A DNA stretch of 64,000 nucleotides from an uncultured Aquabacterium sp. (GTDB taxonomy: Bacteria; Pseudomonadota; Gammaproteobacteria; Burkholderiales; Burkholderiaceae_C), in assembly GCF_913773725.1 (NCBI RefSeq), contig NZ_CAJYGK010000161.1, positions 1 through 64,000 of the forward strand, given 5' to 3'. Shown here one piece after another: positions 29,292-37,623 of the stretch (position 1 is its first letter; every line of letters begins with the position of its first letter). Position numbers and translations under genes: made by a program. Below the pieces are notes generated by a model. It saw only the letters and a list, made by a program, of their open reading frames with translations, searched no databases and had not been told where the DNA came from.

Positions 29292-29549
29292 GGCCGCGCC
29301 CCTTCGACGGCCCGGGCAGCCGCCCACGCCGTCTCACCGCCACGCAAGGACGGACGGCGGCAGGACGAATCGGCATGACAGGCAGGCACGCCTCGATCGG
29401 GGCGGGATTTCATCACTTCGGATTGTGCGCGTTCGCGCCGTGTCCGCTCGTCCGGAATACAGGGCATTGATCGGCCATATGTCACACAAGCCGCCCCCGA
29501 TGCGAGGGGGCTGCCCCACGCCTTTCTGCGCGGGCACGCAAGGACGCGT

Positions 29550-30734
29550 TCACGCGGGATCCGGTCGGTCATTGGTACCCCCTGGAACCTCGGTGGACAC
29601 CCCGCCCCGGACCCGGTCACGTCCGGACCGTTTGGCGTCGTACAGGCAGCGGTCTGCGGCGGGCAGGGCGGCATCCACCAGGCCCTGCTCCACCTGGGAC
29701 ACGCCCGCGCTGGCCGTGACGCGGAACGCACGCTCGTCCGCCTCGAAGGACGCGTGCCGCAGCGCTGCGCACACCTTGCTTGCCACTCGCTCGGCCCCCA
29801 TCAGATCGGTTTCTGGCAGCAGCAGCACGAACTCCTCGCCGCCCCAACGCCCGGCGGCATCCACGCGGTCACGGGTGCAGGCCTTCAGGATGCGGGCAAA
29901 GGCGGCCAGCACTTCGTCGCCGGCCGGGTGGCCGTGGCGGTCGTTGACGCACTTGAAATGGTCGATGTCGAACATCACCAGGGTCAGCGGGCGGCCGCTG
30001 CGGGCCTGCCGATGGGCCTCTCGCGCCAGGCGCTCCATGAATGCCCGGCGGTTGAGCAACCCGGTGAGGGCGTCGGTCCGGCCCAGCGTCTCGAGCTCAC
30101 GCTGCCGCCGCTGCAGCACCTCGGCATAAAACAGCATCATCGCCATATAAGGCAGCCAGGCCGCGGCAAACACGATGCGGGTCCACCCGGTCCACCACGG
30201 GTTCATCGCACCCCCTGCATAGACGGGCCCGGCCAGCAGGGGCACGGCCAGCCCGGCCCAGACGGCGAGCACCCCGCCGGCCAGGCACGACAGGGCCAGC
30301 ACGGTGGCCAGCCGCATCTGTGCCCAGCTGAACAGCGCACGGGCGAGCACCAGCTGCGCCATGAATACCATCGGCATCGGCGTGTCGGTCGGCCCGTAGG
30401 TCACCGTGAGCAGCGCCGAGCCCACCAGGCTGGGCACCAGCATCTTCGCGACCAGGCCGGGCGGCGGGGCTACCGTGCGCAAGGGCCAGGCCCGCCCCAC
30501 CTGCAAGCCTTGCCACGCCAGCAGGGCAGACAGGGCCAGGTGCACGCCGATCAGGACCGGGCGGTGAAAGGCGTCGGCCCCTGCCCATCCCAGCAGGGCA
30601 GCCGACTGCGCCCACCACAGCACGGCCAGTTGCGGCCAGACACCCAGCGCGAACAACACGACCCCACGGGCGTCCTGACGCCGCACCAGTCCCCGTGCGA
30701 CCCGTGCCGACAGCGTCTGCCAGGCCTGCCTCAT
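29550..30734 (-). CDS. Membrane-bound diguanylate cyclase (GGDEF), downstream copy
   Basis: A 394-residue protein with about six hydrophobic segments (residues about 30-215) and a C-terminal GGDEF domain. The active-site motif is GGEEF at 298-302, with FDIDHFKCVNDRHGH before it. The position of the RxxD inhibitory site reads DRVD, so product feedback through that site is probably absent. The chosen ATG overlaps the stop of the preceding gene (ATGA). It is similar in layout to that neighbour, so the two are likely tandem duplicates. It should make c-di-GMP; the sensed signal is unknown. Confidence 0.88.
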   Translation of the reverse strand: MRQAWQTLSARVARGLVRRQDARGVVLFALGVWPQLAVLWWAQSAALLGWAGADAFHRPVLIGVHLALSALLAWQGLQVGRAWPLRTVAPPPGLVAKMLVPSLVGSALLTVTYGPTDTPMPMVFMAQLVLARALFSWAQMRLATVLALSCLAGGVLAVWAGLAVPLLAGPVYAGGAMNPWWTGWTRIVFAAAWLPYMAMMLFYAEVLQRRQRELETLGRTDALTGLLNRRAFMERLAREAHRQARSGRPLTLVMFDIDHFKCVNDRHGHPAGDEVLAAFARILKACTRDRVDAAGRWGGEEFVLLLPETDLMGAERVASKVCAALRHASFEADERAFRVTASAGVSQVEQGLVDAALPAADRCLYDAKRSGRDRVRGGVSTEVPGGTNDRPDPA

Positions 30735-31876
30735 GTCGATGCCTCCCGAAGCCGGCGCAGGCACACCCGGTCGCGGCCCAGGGCCTTGGCAAGATAGAGC
30801 TGCTGGTCGGCCTCGCGCAGGGCCTGGCGGGCGTCACCGGCCGCGCAGACGGCGCCGCCCATGCTGACCGTCAGGGCGAACGGCGCCAGTGGGTCTCCGA
30901 AGCGCTGTCGGGCCACGGTGGCCCGCAGGCGAGCACACACCGCTTCGGCCTCGTCCAGGTCGGTGTCGGGCAGAAGCAGCGCAAACTCCTCCCCGCCGAT
31001 GCGCGCTGCCAGGTCGGTGGGGCTGCGCACCCCGGCCATGAGCACCCGCCCCAGGGCACACAGCACCGCATCGCCTTGCAGGTGGCCCCAGGTGTCATTG
31101 ACCTGCTTGAAATGGTCGGCGTCCACCAGCACCAGGCAGAAGGCCTGACCGGTGCGGTTGCGCCGGGCCACCTCGGCCTCCAGGGCCTCCATCAAACGAC
31201 GCCGGTTGGCCAGCCCGGTCAACGGATCGGTGTGCGACAGCGCATCGAGCTGCTGGTGCACCGCATCGAGCCGGGCGAACAGCAAGCCGCCCAGCGCCAT
31301 CAGCACCACCCCGCCGCACACCAGCACGAAGGTCCGCCACCCCAGCCAGCTGGCCATGGCGGTCGGGTCATCGAACAAGGCGGGCCGCAACGCGGGGGCA
31401 TAACGCCACCAACCGGCCAGCACGCCCAGGTCGTAGGCCGCCAGCCCGAGCGTGCAGGCCAGGGCCACCACGCGCAGAGGGCCAGGCTCGAACAGCAACA
31501 CCCCCACCATGAGGACACCGATGAGGACGATGCTGGACGGCGCGGTGTACGGTCCGTACAGCACGGTGACCAGGGTATAGGTGATCCCCACGGTCAGACA
31601 GACGACCCGCGTCGGCCAGACACACGGGGTTGTGGCATCGCGCGAGGGCCAGACCCATGCGCCCACCAGCACGTTCACAGCACAGGCCAGCAACAGGGGC
31701 CACTGGGTGGCCCGCACCAGGTCTGCATCCAGGGCACCGACCAGCGCCGGATCGGCCGCGGCGGTGCGGTGCACGATCACCAGCATCAGGAAAAAGGGCA
31801 CGGAAGCCCCCACGGCCAGCAGCACCCGCCGAGCGGGGGTCGTGCTGGCGAGCAGGCGCTCCAGCGAGGCGCGCAT
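30731..31876 (-). CDS. Membrane-bound diguanylate cyclase (GGDEF), upstream copy
   Basis: A 381-residue protein with about six hydrophobic segments and a C-terminal GGDEF domain carrying GGEEF at 294-298 and VDADHFKQVNDTWGH. No RxxD site is present (SPTD at that place). The ATG at 31876 has GGGAG ten bases upstream; a GTG at 31903 is a weaker alternative. It heads a two-gene cyclase pair with a four-base overlap to the next copy. The membrane part (VGITYTLVTVLYGPYTAPSSIVLIGVLMVGVLLF) echoes that of the neighbour (TVTYGPTDTPMPMVFMAQLVLAR). Confidence 0.88.
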   Translation of the reverse strand: MRASLERLLASTTPARRVLLAVGASVPFFLMLVIVHRTAAADPALVGALDADLVRATQWPLLLACAVNVLVGAWVWPSRDATTPCVWPTRVVCLTVGITYTLVTVLYGPYTAPSSIVLIGVLMVGVLLFEPGPLRVVALACTLGLAAYDLGVLAGWWRYAPALRPALFDDPTAMASWLGWRTFVLVCGGVVLMALGGLLFARLDAVHQQLDALSHTDPLTGLANRRRLMEALEAEVARRNRTGQAFCLVLVDADHFKQVNDTWGHLQGDAVLCALGRVLMAGVRSPTDLAARIGGEEFALLLPDTDLDEAEAVCARLRATVARQRFGDPLAPFALTVSMGGAVCAAGDARQALREADQQLYLAKALGRDRVCLRRLREAST

Positions 31877-32018
31877 GAATCCGGTACTCCCGGTCCGGTG
31901 CACCCGGACCTCCAGTCAAAGTTTGACACTTCGGCGCGCCGATGTCTTGACCCAACCCCAGGGATGGACCTCCCTCTTGCGAGCGAGGAAACGCCCCAAC
32001 TCCGCTATGCTGAGCGGC

Positions 32019-32387
32019 ATGAAACTGATCGCTCGCTGGCTGCTGCTGGCCTGTGCCCTCGTCCTGCTCACGCAGTGGGACATCGGCTTGTCGGTACGCA
32101 GCTTTGGCGCCGCCCTCATCGCGGCCTTCGTCATTGGACTGCTCAACGCGGTCGTGCGGCCTTTGCTGGTCATCCTCACCCTGCCTGTCACGCTGATGAC
32201 GCTGGGGCTGTTTCTGTTCGTCATCAATGCGCTGACCTTCCAGATGGCCTCCGGCCTGCTCGAAGGTTTTCAGGTCTCGGGCTTCGGCGGCGCGCTGCTG
32301 GGATCGATCCTGTACAGCATCTGGGGCCTGGTGATCGACCTGGCACTGGAACGGGTGTTCAGCCGCGGTGGCGCTCCGCGCGCCTGA
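32019..32387 (+). CDS. Phage holin family 4-like (YvlD-type) membrane protein
   Basis: A 122-residue protein with four hydrophobic segments: LIARWLLLACALVLLTQWDIGLSV, FGAALIAAFVIGLLNAVVRPLLVILTLPVTLMTLGLFLFVINALTFQMASGLLEGF and FGGALLGSILYSIWGLVIDLAL. NAVVRPLLxxLTLPxxxxTLGLFxxxINA is the hallmark of the YvlD/phage_holin_4_2 family, which is widespread in bacterial chromosomes and not tied to phage here. Its role is unknown. An ATG four codons earlier (32007) is also possible. It runs divergent from the cyclase pair. Confidence 0.85.
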   Translation: MKLIARWLLLACALVLLTQWDIGLSVRSFGAALIAAFVIGLLNAVVRPLLVILTLPVTLMTLGLFLFVINALTFQMASGLLEGFQVSGFGGALLGSILYSIWGLVIDLALERVFSRGGAPRA

Positions 32388-32418
32388 CGTCGGCGCCTGA
32401 AACCGGCGCCCCTGCCCG

Positions 32419-32910
32419 TCAGAGCGGCACGCTGCGGGCCAGCACGCCGGCCAGCGCGTGGCGCACCGTGGCTTCGCGCACCGCGCTGCGATCCCCCGGG
32501 AACACCCGGCATTCGGCGTGGGCCCCTGCGGCCGTGGCCCACGCGAACCACACGGTGCCCACCGGCTTGTGCGCGCTGCCCCCGGACGGGCCGGCCACAC
32601 CGGTGACCGCCACCGTGATGTCGGCCCCCGCACGCTCGAGCAGGCCCTGCGCCATGGCCAGCGCCACCGGTTCGCTCACGGCGCCATGGGTGTCGATCAG
32701 GGCAGCGGGTACCCCCAGCAGCTCGATCTTGGCCACATTGCTGTAGCTCACCACGCCGCGTTCGAACCAGTCGCTGGACCCCGCCCGTTCGGTGCAGGCC
32801 GCGGCAATCAGGCCACCGGTGCAGGACTCGGCCGTGGCCAGGCGCCAGCCGCGCGCGCACAAGCGGGCGGCCACATCGCCCACCAGCGGCAAGGCTTCAA
32901 GCGTATCCAT
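32419..32910 (-). CDS. pncC: PncC/CinA-family nicotinamide-nucleotide amidohydrolase
   Basis: A 163-residue single-domain protein of the CinA C-terminal family. The signature [12 protein letters not shown] lies near residue 26. It continues with [23 protein letters not shown] and [23 protein letters not shown]. This enzyme deamidates nicotinamide mononucleotide to nicotinic acid mononucleotide in the pyridine nucleotide salvage cycle. It is the last gene of thiL-pgpA-pncC, 13 bases after pgpA. It lacks the N-terminal MoCF domain of full-length CinA, as is usual in proteobacteria. Confidence 0.9.
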   Translation of the reverse strand: MDTLEALPLVGDVAARLCARGWRLATAESCTGGLIAAACTERAGSSDWFERGVVSYSNVAKIELLGVPAALIDTHGAVSEPVALAMAQGLLERAGADITVAVTGVAGPSGGSAHKPVGTVWFAWATAAGAHAECRVFPGDRSAVREATVRHALAGVLARSVPL

Positions 32911-32923
32911 CGTGCGTCTCCTT

Positions 32924-33529
32924 TCAGCTCAGCAGCCCGGCCGACACCCCACCCTGGCGGGCCACCACGGCCAGCGCCAGCAACAGCAGGGTGCAGCCCG
33001 CGGCCACCAGATCGTCGAACATGATGCCCAGCCCCTGAGCCCATCCGATGGGCTGACCGGGACGCAGCTTGAACAGCCGATCGGCCCAGCCTACAGGCCC
33101 GGGCTTGGCCGCGTCGAAAAAGCGGAAGGCGGCCACGGCCAGGGCCTGACCGCGCCAGTCCGGCGTGTCGATGATCCAGAGCACCAGCCAGATCGCCCAG
33201 ATTTCGTCCCAAACAATGGCGCCCGGGTCGGCCACCCCCAGGCGCTGGGCCGTGCGGGTGCACGCCCACCACCCCACCAGCCACCCGGCTGCCAGGATGC
33301 CGGCCCAGGTCAGGTCGGCGTGCCAGCCCGTGCCGAGGATGAGGTCGACGAGCACGAACACCAGCCACCCCCACAGCGTGCCCACGGTACCAGGGGCCAC
33401 GGGGCTGAGCCCGCTGCCCGCGCCCAGCGCAATCCAATGCGCCGGATGGGTGAGCAGCAGCCCCACGGTGGCGCGACGGGGCCCGGCCTGCGCCGCTGGC
33501 GTGTCGGTGTGCGTCTCGGTCCTGATCAT
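32924..33529 (-). CDS. pgpA: PgpA, phosphatidylglycerophosphatase A
   Basis: A 201-residue inner-membrane enzyme that removes phosphate from phosphatidylglycerophosphate to give phosphatidylglycerol. Family motifs are [34 protein letters not shown] and [19 protein letters not shown], the last leading to MFDDLVAAG. About four hydrophobic segments are visible. The N-terminus has about 30 extra residues before the first motif. It starts one base after the thiL stop, so the two are coupled. Confidence 0.93.
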   Translation of the reverse strand: MIRTETHTDTPAAQAGPRRATVGLLLTHPAHWIALGAGSGLSPVAPGTVGTLWGWLVFVLVDLILGTGWHADLTWAGILAAGWLVGWWACTRTAQRLGVADPGAIVWDEIWAIWLVLWIIDTPDWRGQALAVAAFRFFDAAKPGPVGWADRLFKLRPGQPIGWAQGLGIMFDDLVAAGCTLLLLALAVVARQGGVSAGLLS

Positions 33530-33530
33530 G

Positions 33531-34526
33531 TCAGCCCCGGAAATGATCGAAAGACACCCAGCGGTTGGGCACCAGGGGGCCCGCCTGGACTTCGTCCAGC
33601 CCGGTGGACCTCACCCGCAGGCCCGGGTCGGCTTCGATGCGGCCGATGCGGCTGAGCAGCAGCCCCAGGCTGTCCGCCAGCGCGGCCACGGCAGGACGCT
33701 GCGCCGCAGGTGCGGTGAACAGCAATTCGTAGTCGTCGCCGCCCGCCAGGATGCAGTCCTGTTGCTCGGCCACGGACCGGCTGGCCAGCCACGGGCTCAC
33801 GGGCAGGGCGTCCAGCGCCACGGTGGCGCCCACCCGGCTGCGTCGCAGAATGTGGCCCAGGTCGCCCAGCAGGCCGTCCGAGATGTCGATCGCGGCGGTG
33901 GCCACCCCGCGCAGGCCCAGGCCCAGCGCCACGCGCGGGTCCGGCGCCTCCATGGCCAGTCGGGTGGCCTCGAAGGCCTCGCCACTCAGGCCCGGATGCA
34001 GGGTGCCGCGAAATGCCTCCAGCGCCAGCCGGGCCTCGCCCGGGTGCCCGCTGACCCACAGGTCGTCGCCGGGCTGCGCGCCGCTGCGCAGCAGGGCCTG
34101 CCCCGGTGGCACCTCGCCCATCACCGTGATGCCGATGCTCAAGGGGCCAGCGGTGGTGTCGCCACCGATGAGCTCGCACTCGTGCTCATCGGCCAGGTCG
34201 AGCAGGCCGCGAGCCAGTGCGGACAGCCAGGCCTCGTCCACACGCGGCAGCGTCAGGGCCAGCGTGAAGGCCAGCGGCTGCGCGCCGCAGGCCGCGAGGT
34301 CGGACAGGTTCACGGCCAGCGCCTTGTGGCCCAGCCGGGCCGGGTCCACCGTCGACAGGAAGTGCCGCCCCTCCACCATCGTGTCGGTCGACACTGCCAG
34401 CTGCATGCCCGGCGCGGGCGCAATCACCGCGCAGTCATCGCCATTGCCCACCACGGCGCGACGCGGCCCCTGACCGGGCCGGCGCCAGAAGAAGGACTCG
34501 ATCAGTTCGAATTCACCCAGGCTCAT
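33531..34526 (-). CDS. thiL: ThiL, thiamine-monophosphate kinase
   Basis: A 331-residue kinase that phosphorylates thiamine monophosphate to the diphosphate cofactor. Visible family motifs are GEFELIESFFWRR at the N-terminus, VVGNGDDCAVI, STDTMVEGRHFL, ALAVNLSDLAACGAQPLAFTLALTLP, LIGGDTTAGPLSIGITVMGEV, IDISDGLLGDLGHI and LAGGDDYELLFT. The ATG at 34526 gives the usual N-terminus; the frame is open to 34556. It heads the thiL-pgpA-pncC operon. No thiamine riboswitch is visible in the short gap before it, and the hybrid kinase gene diverges 73 bases away. Confidence 0.94.
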   Translation of the reverse strand: MSLGEFELIESFFWRRPGQGPRRAVVGNGDDCAVIAPAPGMQLAVSTDTMVEGRHFLSTVDPARLGHKALAVNLSDLAACGAQPLAFTLALTLPRVDEAWLSALARGLLDLADEHECELIGGDTTAGPLSIGITVMGEVPPGQALLRSGAQPGDDLWVSGHPGEARLALEAFRGTLHPGLSGEAFEATRLAMEAPDPRVALGLGLRGVATAAIDISDGLLGDLGHILRRSRVGATVALDALPVSPWLASRSVAEQQDCILAGGDDYELLFTAPAAQRPAVAALADSLGLLLSRIGRIEADPGLRVRSTGLDEVQAGPLVPNRWVSFDHFRG

Positions 34527-34598
34527 GCCGGCATTGTCGCGCGCCCGAACGGTCATCCGTCACGGGCGGGATATGTAAGCAACCGGTAACATGGGTCC

Positions 34599-36359
34599 AT
34601 GCCGCTGTCGCCCGCCTCCCGGCCCCTCACGCCCCCGTCCGGGGCCGACGACGAGGTGCTGGCCCTGATCGCCCGCCAGGTCACCACCGTGCCCTGGGGC
34701 GTTGCACTTGGCGCGATGGTGGTGGTGCTGACCGCCTGGTCCAGCGCACCGCGAGGGGCCCTGCTTGCCTGGGTGGCGACCGTGATCGGCCTGCAGGTCT
34801 TGCGCGCGCACTGGCTCCGTCGTCTGCCGAACGAGACCACACGTCCCTTGGCGCAGCGTGTGCGTACGGCTGTCTGGCTCAGCGGGCTGAACGGCATGGT
34901 CCACGGTGCGGCCGTCGGCCTGTTTCCATGGATGGACGAGGCTCAGCGCGCCATCCTGACCATCCTGCTCGGCGGCCTGTCCGTCGCGGCGGTGGGCACC
35001 ACCCATGGCCACCCCCGGATCTACCCCGCCTTCACCTTGCCCGCCGTGGGCGCCCTGATCGTCGGCTGGGCCGTGGGCACCGGCGCCCCCGCCGGCGACG
35101 GGGGGCACATCGGCATGGCGGTGCTGCTGGCTGCCTACCTCGCGGTGATGCTGGGCCTGGCACGTGACGCCTACCGCCGACTGTGCGACGCCACCGCATT
35201 GCGCGAAGAACAGGAGCGCCTGAACGGGGCCTTGAGACGGGCCCTGGACGAGGCCCAGGCGGCCATGGCGGCACGCAACCGGTTCCTGGCTTCGGCCAGC
35301 CACGACCTGCGCCAGCCTCTGCAGACGCTGACCCTGCTGTGCGCCGCCTTGCAGGCCCGCATGCTGACAGCCGACAGCCTGGACATCGTGCGCCGCATGG
35401 ACCTGGCGCTCGACAGCCTGCGGGAAGAGATGAATGCGCTGCTCGATCTGTCCCGCCTGGACGCCGGGGTGGTCGAACTGCACCGGGCGCCCCTGGCACT
35501 CGATCCGCTGCTCGCGCGCCTGGGCGACGAACTGCAGGCCGCGTGTGAAGCGAAGGGCCTGCGGGCGCGCTGCGTGATCGAGCCCGGGCTGGTGTGCGAG
35601 AGCGATGCCGTGCACCTCGAACGCCTGCTGCGCAACCTGATCGACAACGCGGTGAAGTACACCGAAGAGGGTGAGGTGCAGCTGCGCGCCCTGCGCACCG
35701 ACGAGCGCATCGAGGTGGTGGTGCAGGACACCGGTGTCGGCATGGCCGCCCACGACCACGAGCGGGTGTTCGAAGAGTTCTACCAGGTTCACAACTCCGC
35801 GCGAGACCGCAGCAAAGGCCTCGGCCTGGGGCTGTCCATCGTTCGACGCCTGGCGCGGCTGCTGGATCACCCATTGAGCCTGCGCTCCGCCCCCGGCGAA
35901 GGCAGCGCCTTCACGCTGTGGCTGCCGGTGGCCACGCGTGCGCCTGAACCCGCCACGCTCACCCAGGCGCCCACCGCCCTGCCCCATTGCCACCTGCTTG
36001 TGCTGGACGATGAAGCCGGCGTGCGCGAGGCGCTGGCCACACTGATGCGCAGCCTGGGTTGCGAGGTGAGCGAAGCGGCCAGCACAGCCGAAGCCCTGAA
36101 GGCCCAGGCGGCCCGGGCACCGGACCTGGTGCTGGCCGACTTCCGCCTGGCGGGGCGCGACAGCGGGCTCAAGGCCATTGCCGCGCTGCGCCGCCGTCAG
36201 CCCGACCTGCCTGCGCTGCTGGTCAGCGGCGACACCGCCGAAGACCGCCTGCGCCAGGCCAGGGACGCCGGCGTGCCTTTGCTGCACAAGCCGGTGTCGG
36301 TGTCGCGCTTGCTGGAGGCCATGATCGAAACCATGGACCGCTCGAAGGACCCGATCTGA
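34599..36359 (+). CDS. Hybrid histidine kinase with C-terminal receiver (NahK-like)
   Basis: A 586-residue membrane kinase. About six hydrophobic segments span residues 30-190, a coiled-coil follows (LREEQERLNGALRRALDEAQ), then HisKA with H235 in SASHDLRQPLQ, HATPase (about 330-445) with DNAVKYTEEG, DTGVGM and KGLGLGLS, and a receiver domain (about 465-580) with D514 in LVLADFRL. SHDLRQPLQ instead of SHExRTPL is typical of the NahK/ErcS' group in Burkholderiales and pseudomonads, which often tune c-di-GMP or alcohol-use circuits. No partner response regulator is adjacent. It diverges from thiL. Confidence 0.88.
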   Translation: MPLSPASRPLTPPSGADDEVLALIARQVTTVPWGVALGAMVVVLTAWSSAPRGALLAWVATVIGLQVLRAHWLRRLPNETTRPLAQRVRTAVWLSGLNGMVHGAAVGLFPWMDEAQRAILTILLGGLSVAAVGTTHGHPRIYPAFTLPAVGALIVGWAVGTGAPAGDGGHIGMAVLLAAYLAVMLGLARDAYRRLCDATALREEQERLNGALRRALDEAQAAMAARNRFLASASHDLRQPLQTLTLLCAALQARMLTADSLDIVRRMDLALDSLREEMNALLDLSRLDAGVVELHRAPLALDPLLARLGDELQAACEAKGLRARCVIEPGLVCESDAVHLERLLRNLIDNAVKYTEEGEVQLRALRTDERIEVVVQDTGVGMAAHDHERVFEEFYQVHNSARDRSKGLGLGLSIVRRLARLLDHPLSLRSAPGEGSAFTLWLPVATRAPEPATLTQAPTALPHCHLLVLDDEAGVREALATLMRSLGCEVSEAASTAEALKAQAARAPDLVLADFRLAGRDSGLKAIAALRRRQPDLPALLVSGDTAEDRLRQARDAGVPLLHKPVSVSRLLEAMIETMDRSKDPI

Positions 36360-36377
36360 GACCGGAAGGCCGTGGCC

Positions 36378-37535
36378 TCAGAAGGCACCGATCCAGCTGA
36401 GCTGGGCACCGCGGGCATGGGCGCCGTTGTCCAGGCGATCGGTCATCACGGACGCACGCAGGCCGCGCCAGTCCAGGCCCAGTTGCAAGGCGCCTGCAAA
36501 CGGCTCGGCCGCCACGCTCCAGCTCAAGGGTCCTGCGCTCTGCCAGCCCAGCCATCCCTGCCACAGCCCCACCCGGTTCTTCACCCTGACGGACCAGCGC
36601 CCGCTCGCGCCGCCCCACTCGGCCTGAAGCTGGGTGGACACCGGAATGCGCTCGGTCACATTGCGCCGGGTGTATTGCCCGTTGATGCGCGCGTCGCCCA
36701 GTTCCGCGACATCGCTGAGCAGCACCGCGTCGTCTCCGTTGATGCCGTTCCATCGCAGCCGGGACCACGCGTCATCCACGCGCAGTGTCATGCGATCGGG
36801 CATCCACCGGGACGCCAGCCAGCCCCCCGTCGCCGGGGCGTCGAGCGGCCGCGTCCAGCCGAGCGCCAGTGAGACCGCCTGCCCCGTACCGTCAGAGGCC
36901 GGGGGCGCCATGAACAGCGCCTCGGTACGCGACGAATCGTCCCGCACGGTGCCGGCGTAGCTGTAGGTGTCGTTCGCGTTGTAGCGCACGAAGCCCTCGC
37001 TGCGCAGGTGCCGCAGCCGGTTGAGCTTCAGGTGGTCGAACGTCATGTCGAGCTTGAAGCCCGCGACGCTCACCGAAGGCGTGTGCACCGTCACCCCCTT
37101 GCCCGTCCAGTACAGCACGTCGGAGTGCGCATCCAGCGTGACCGGCGCATCGGGGTCGGTACGGCTCTGATAGTGATACAGCGCCTGGGCAGCCTGCCCC
37201 GACAGCCGGGCCGTGCCGTCCACGCGGGCCACCGCACCCACGCGCCATGCCGAGCCATCGGCCGGACGCAGCCAGGGCAACGCCGCCCCCACCTCGGCCC
37301 GGGCCGTGACGTAGGCCGCCTGCGTGCCGGCCCGCTGACGATAGCCCTTGGACCAGGTGCCGTCCAGGTCGAGCACCGGCACGCCGTTGGACCAGGCCTC
37401 GGTGTCTGCCGTGACATAGGCGCCCCAGGTGGACGGACCGGACTGGGCGCAAGACGGTGCCACCGCCGCGCCCATCGCACCCACCCACAGCACGGCCTGC
37501 GCCGCCCACCCCCATTGACTGGTCTGCATCTTCAT
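36378..37535 (-). CDS. Exported protein of unknown function, possible beta-barrel
   Basis: A 385-residue protein with a signal peptide (MKMQTSQWGWAAQAVLWVGAMGAAVAPSCAQ). The mature part is rich in alternating polar and aromatic residues (ASVMTDRLDNGAHARGAQLSWIGAF at the end; WSVRVKNRVGLWQGWLGWQ), with a C-terminal Phe, which suggests an outer-membrane barrel or other beta-rich envelope protein. I do not recognise the family. ATGs at 37535, 37544, 37547 and 37529 are all possible; none has a good ribosome site. It lies downstream of the lipoprotein gene but a strong terminator separates them. Confidence 0.7.
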   Translation of the reverse strand: MKMQTSQWGWAAQAVLWVGAMGAAVAPSCAQSGPSTWGAYVTADTEAWSNGVPVLDLDGTWSKGYRQRAGTQAAYVTARAEVGAALPWLRPADGSAWRVGAVARVDGTARLSGQAAQALYHYQSRTDPDAPVTLDAHSDVLYWTGKGVTVHTPSVSVAGFKLDMTFDHLKLNRLRHLRSEGFVRYNANDTYSYAGTVRDDSSRTEALFMAPPASDGTGQAVSLALGWTRPLDAPATGGWLASRWMPDRMTLRVDDAWSRLRWNGINGDDAVLLSDVAELGDARINGQYTRRNVTERIPVSTQLQAEWGGASGRWSVRVKNRVGLWQGWLGWQSAGPLSWSVAAEPFAGALQLGLDWRGLRASVMTDRLDNGAHARGAQLSWIGAF

Positions 37536-37575
37536 CCTGTTCATCATGCAAAAGTGCACCGCGTCCACGCATACG

Positions 37576-37601
37576 AAAAAGCCCCCGGGCGGGGGCTTTT
37601 T
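37576..37601. terminator. Bidirectional-looking intrinsic terminator after the lipoprotein gene
   Basis: AAAAAGCCCCC and GGGGGCTTTTT form a perfect 11-base stem around a GGGC loop. There is a U-tract in either direction. Its position 23 bases past the lipoprotein stop shows it ends that minus-strand transcript. Confidence 0.88.
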
Positions 37602-37623
37602 CTGGCTGGTGGACCGGTCTCGA

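Noticed and set aside
32019-32387. Prophage remnant suggested by the holin-like gene
   Set aside because: The YvlD-type family is common in chromosomes and no other phage gene is nearby.
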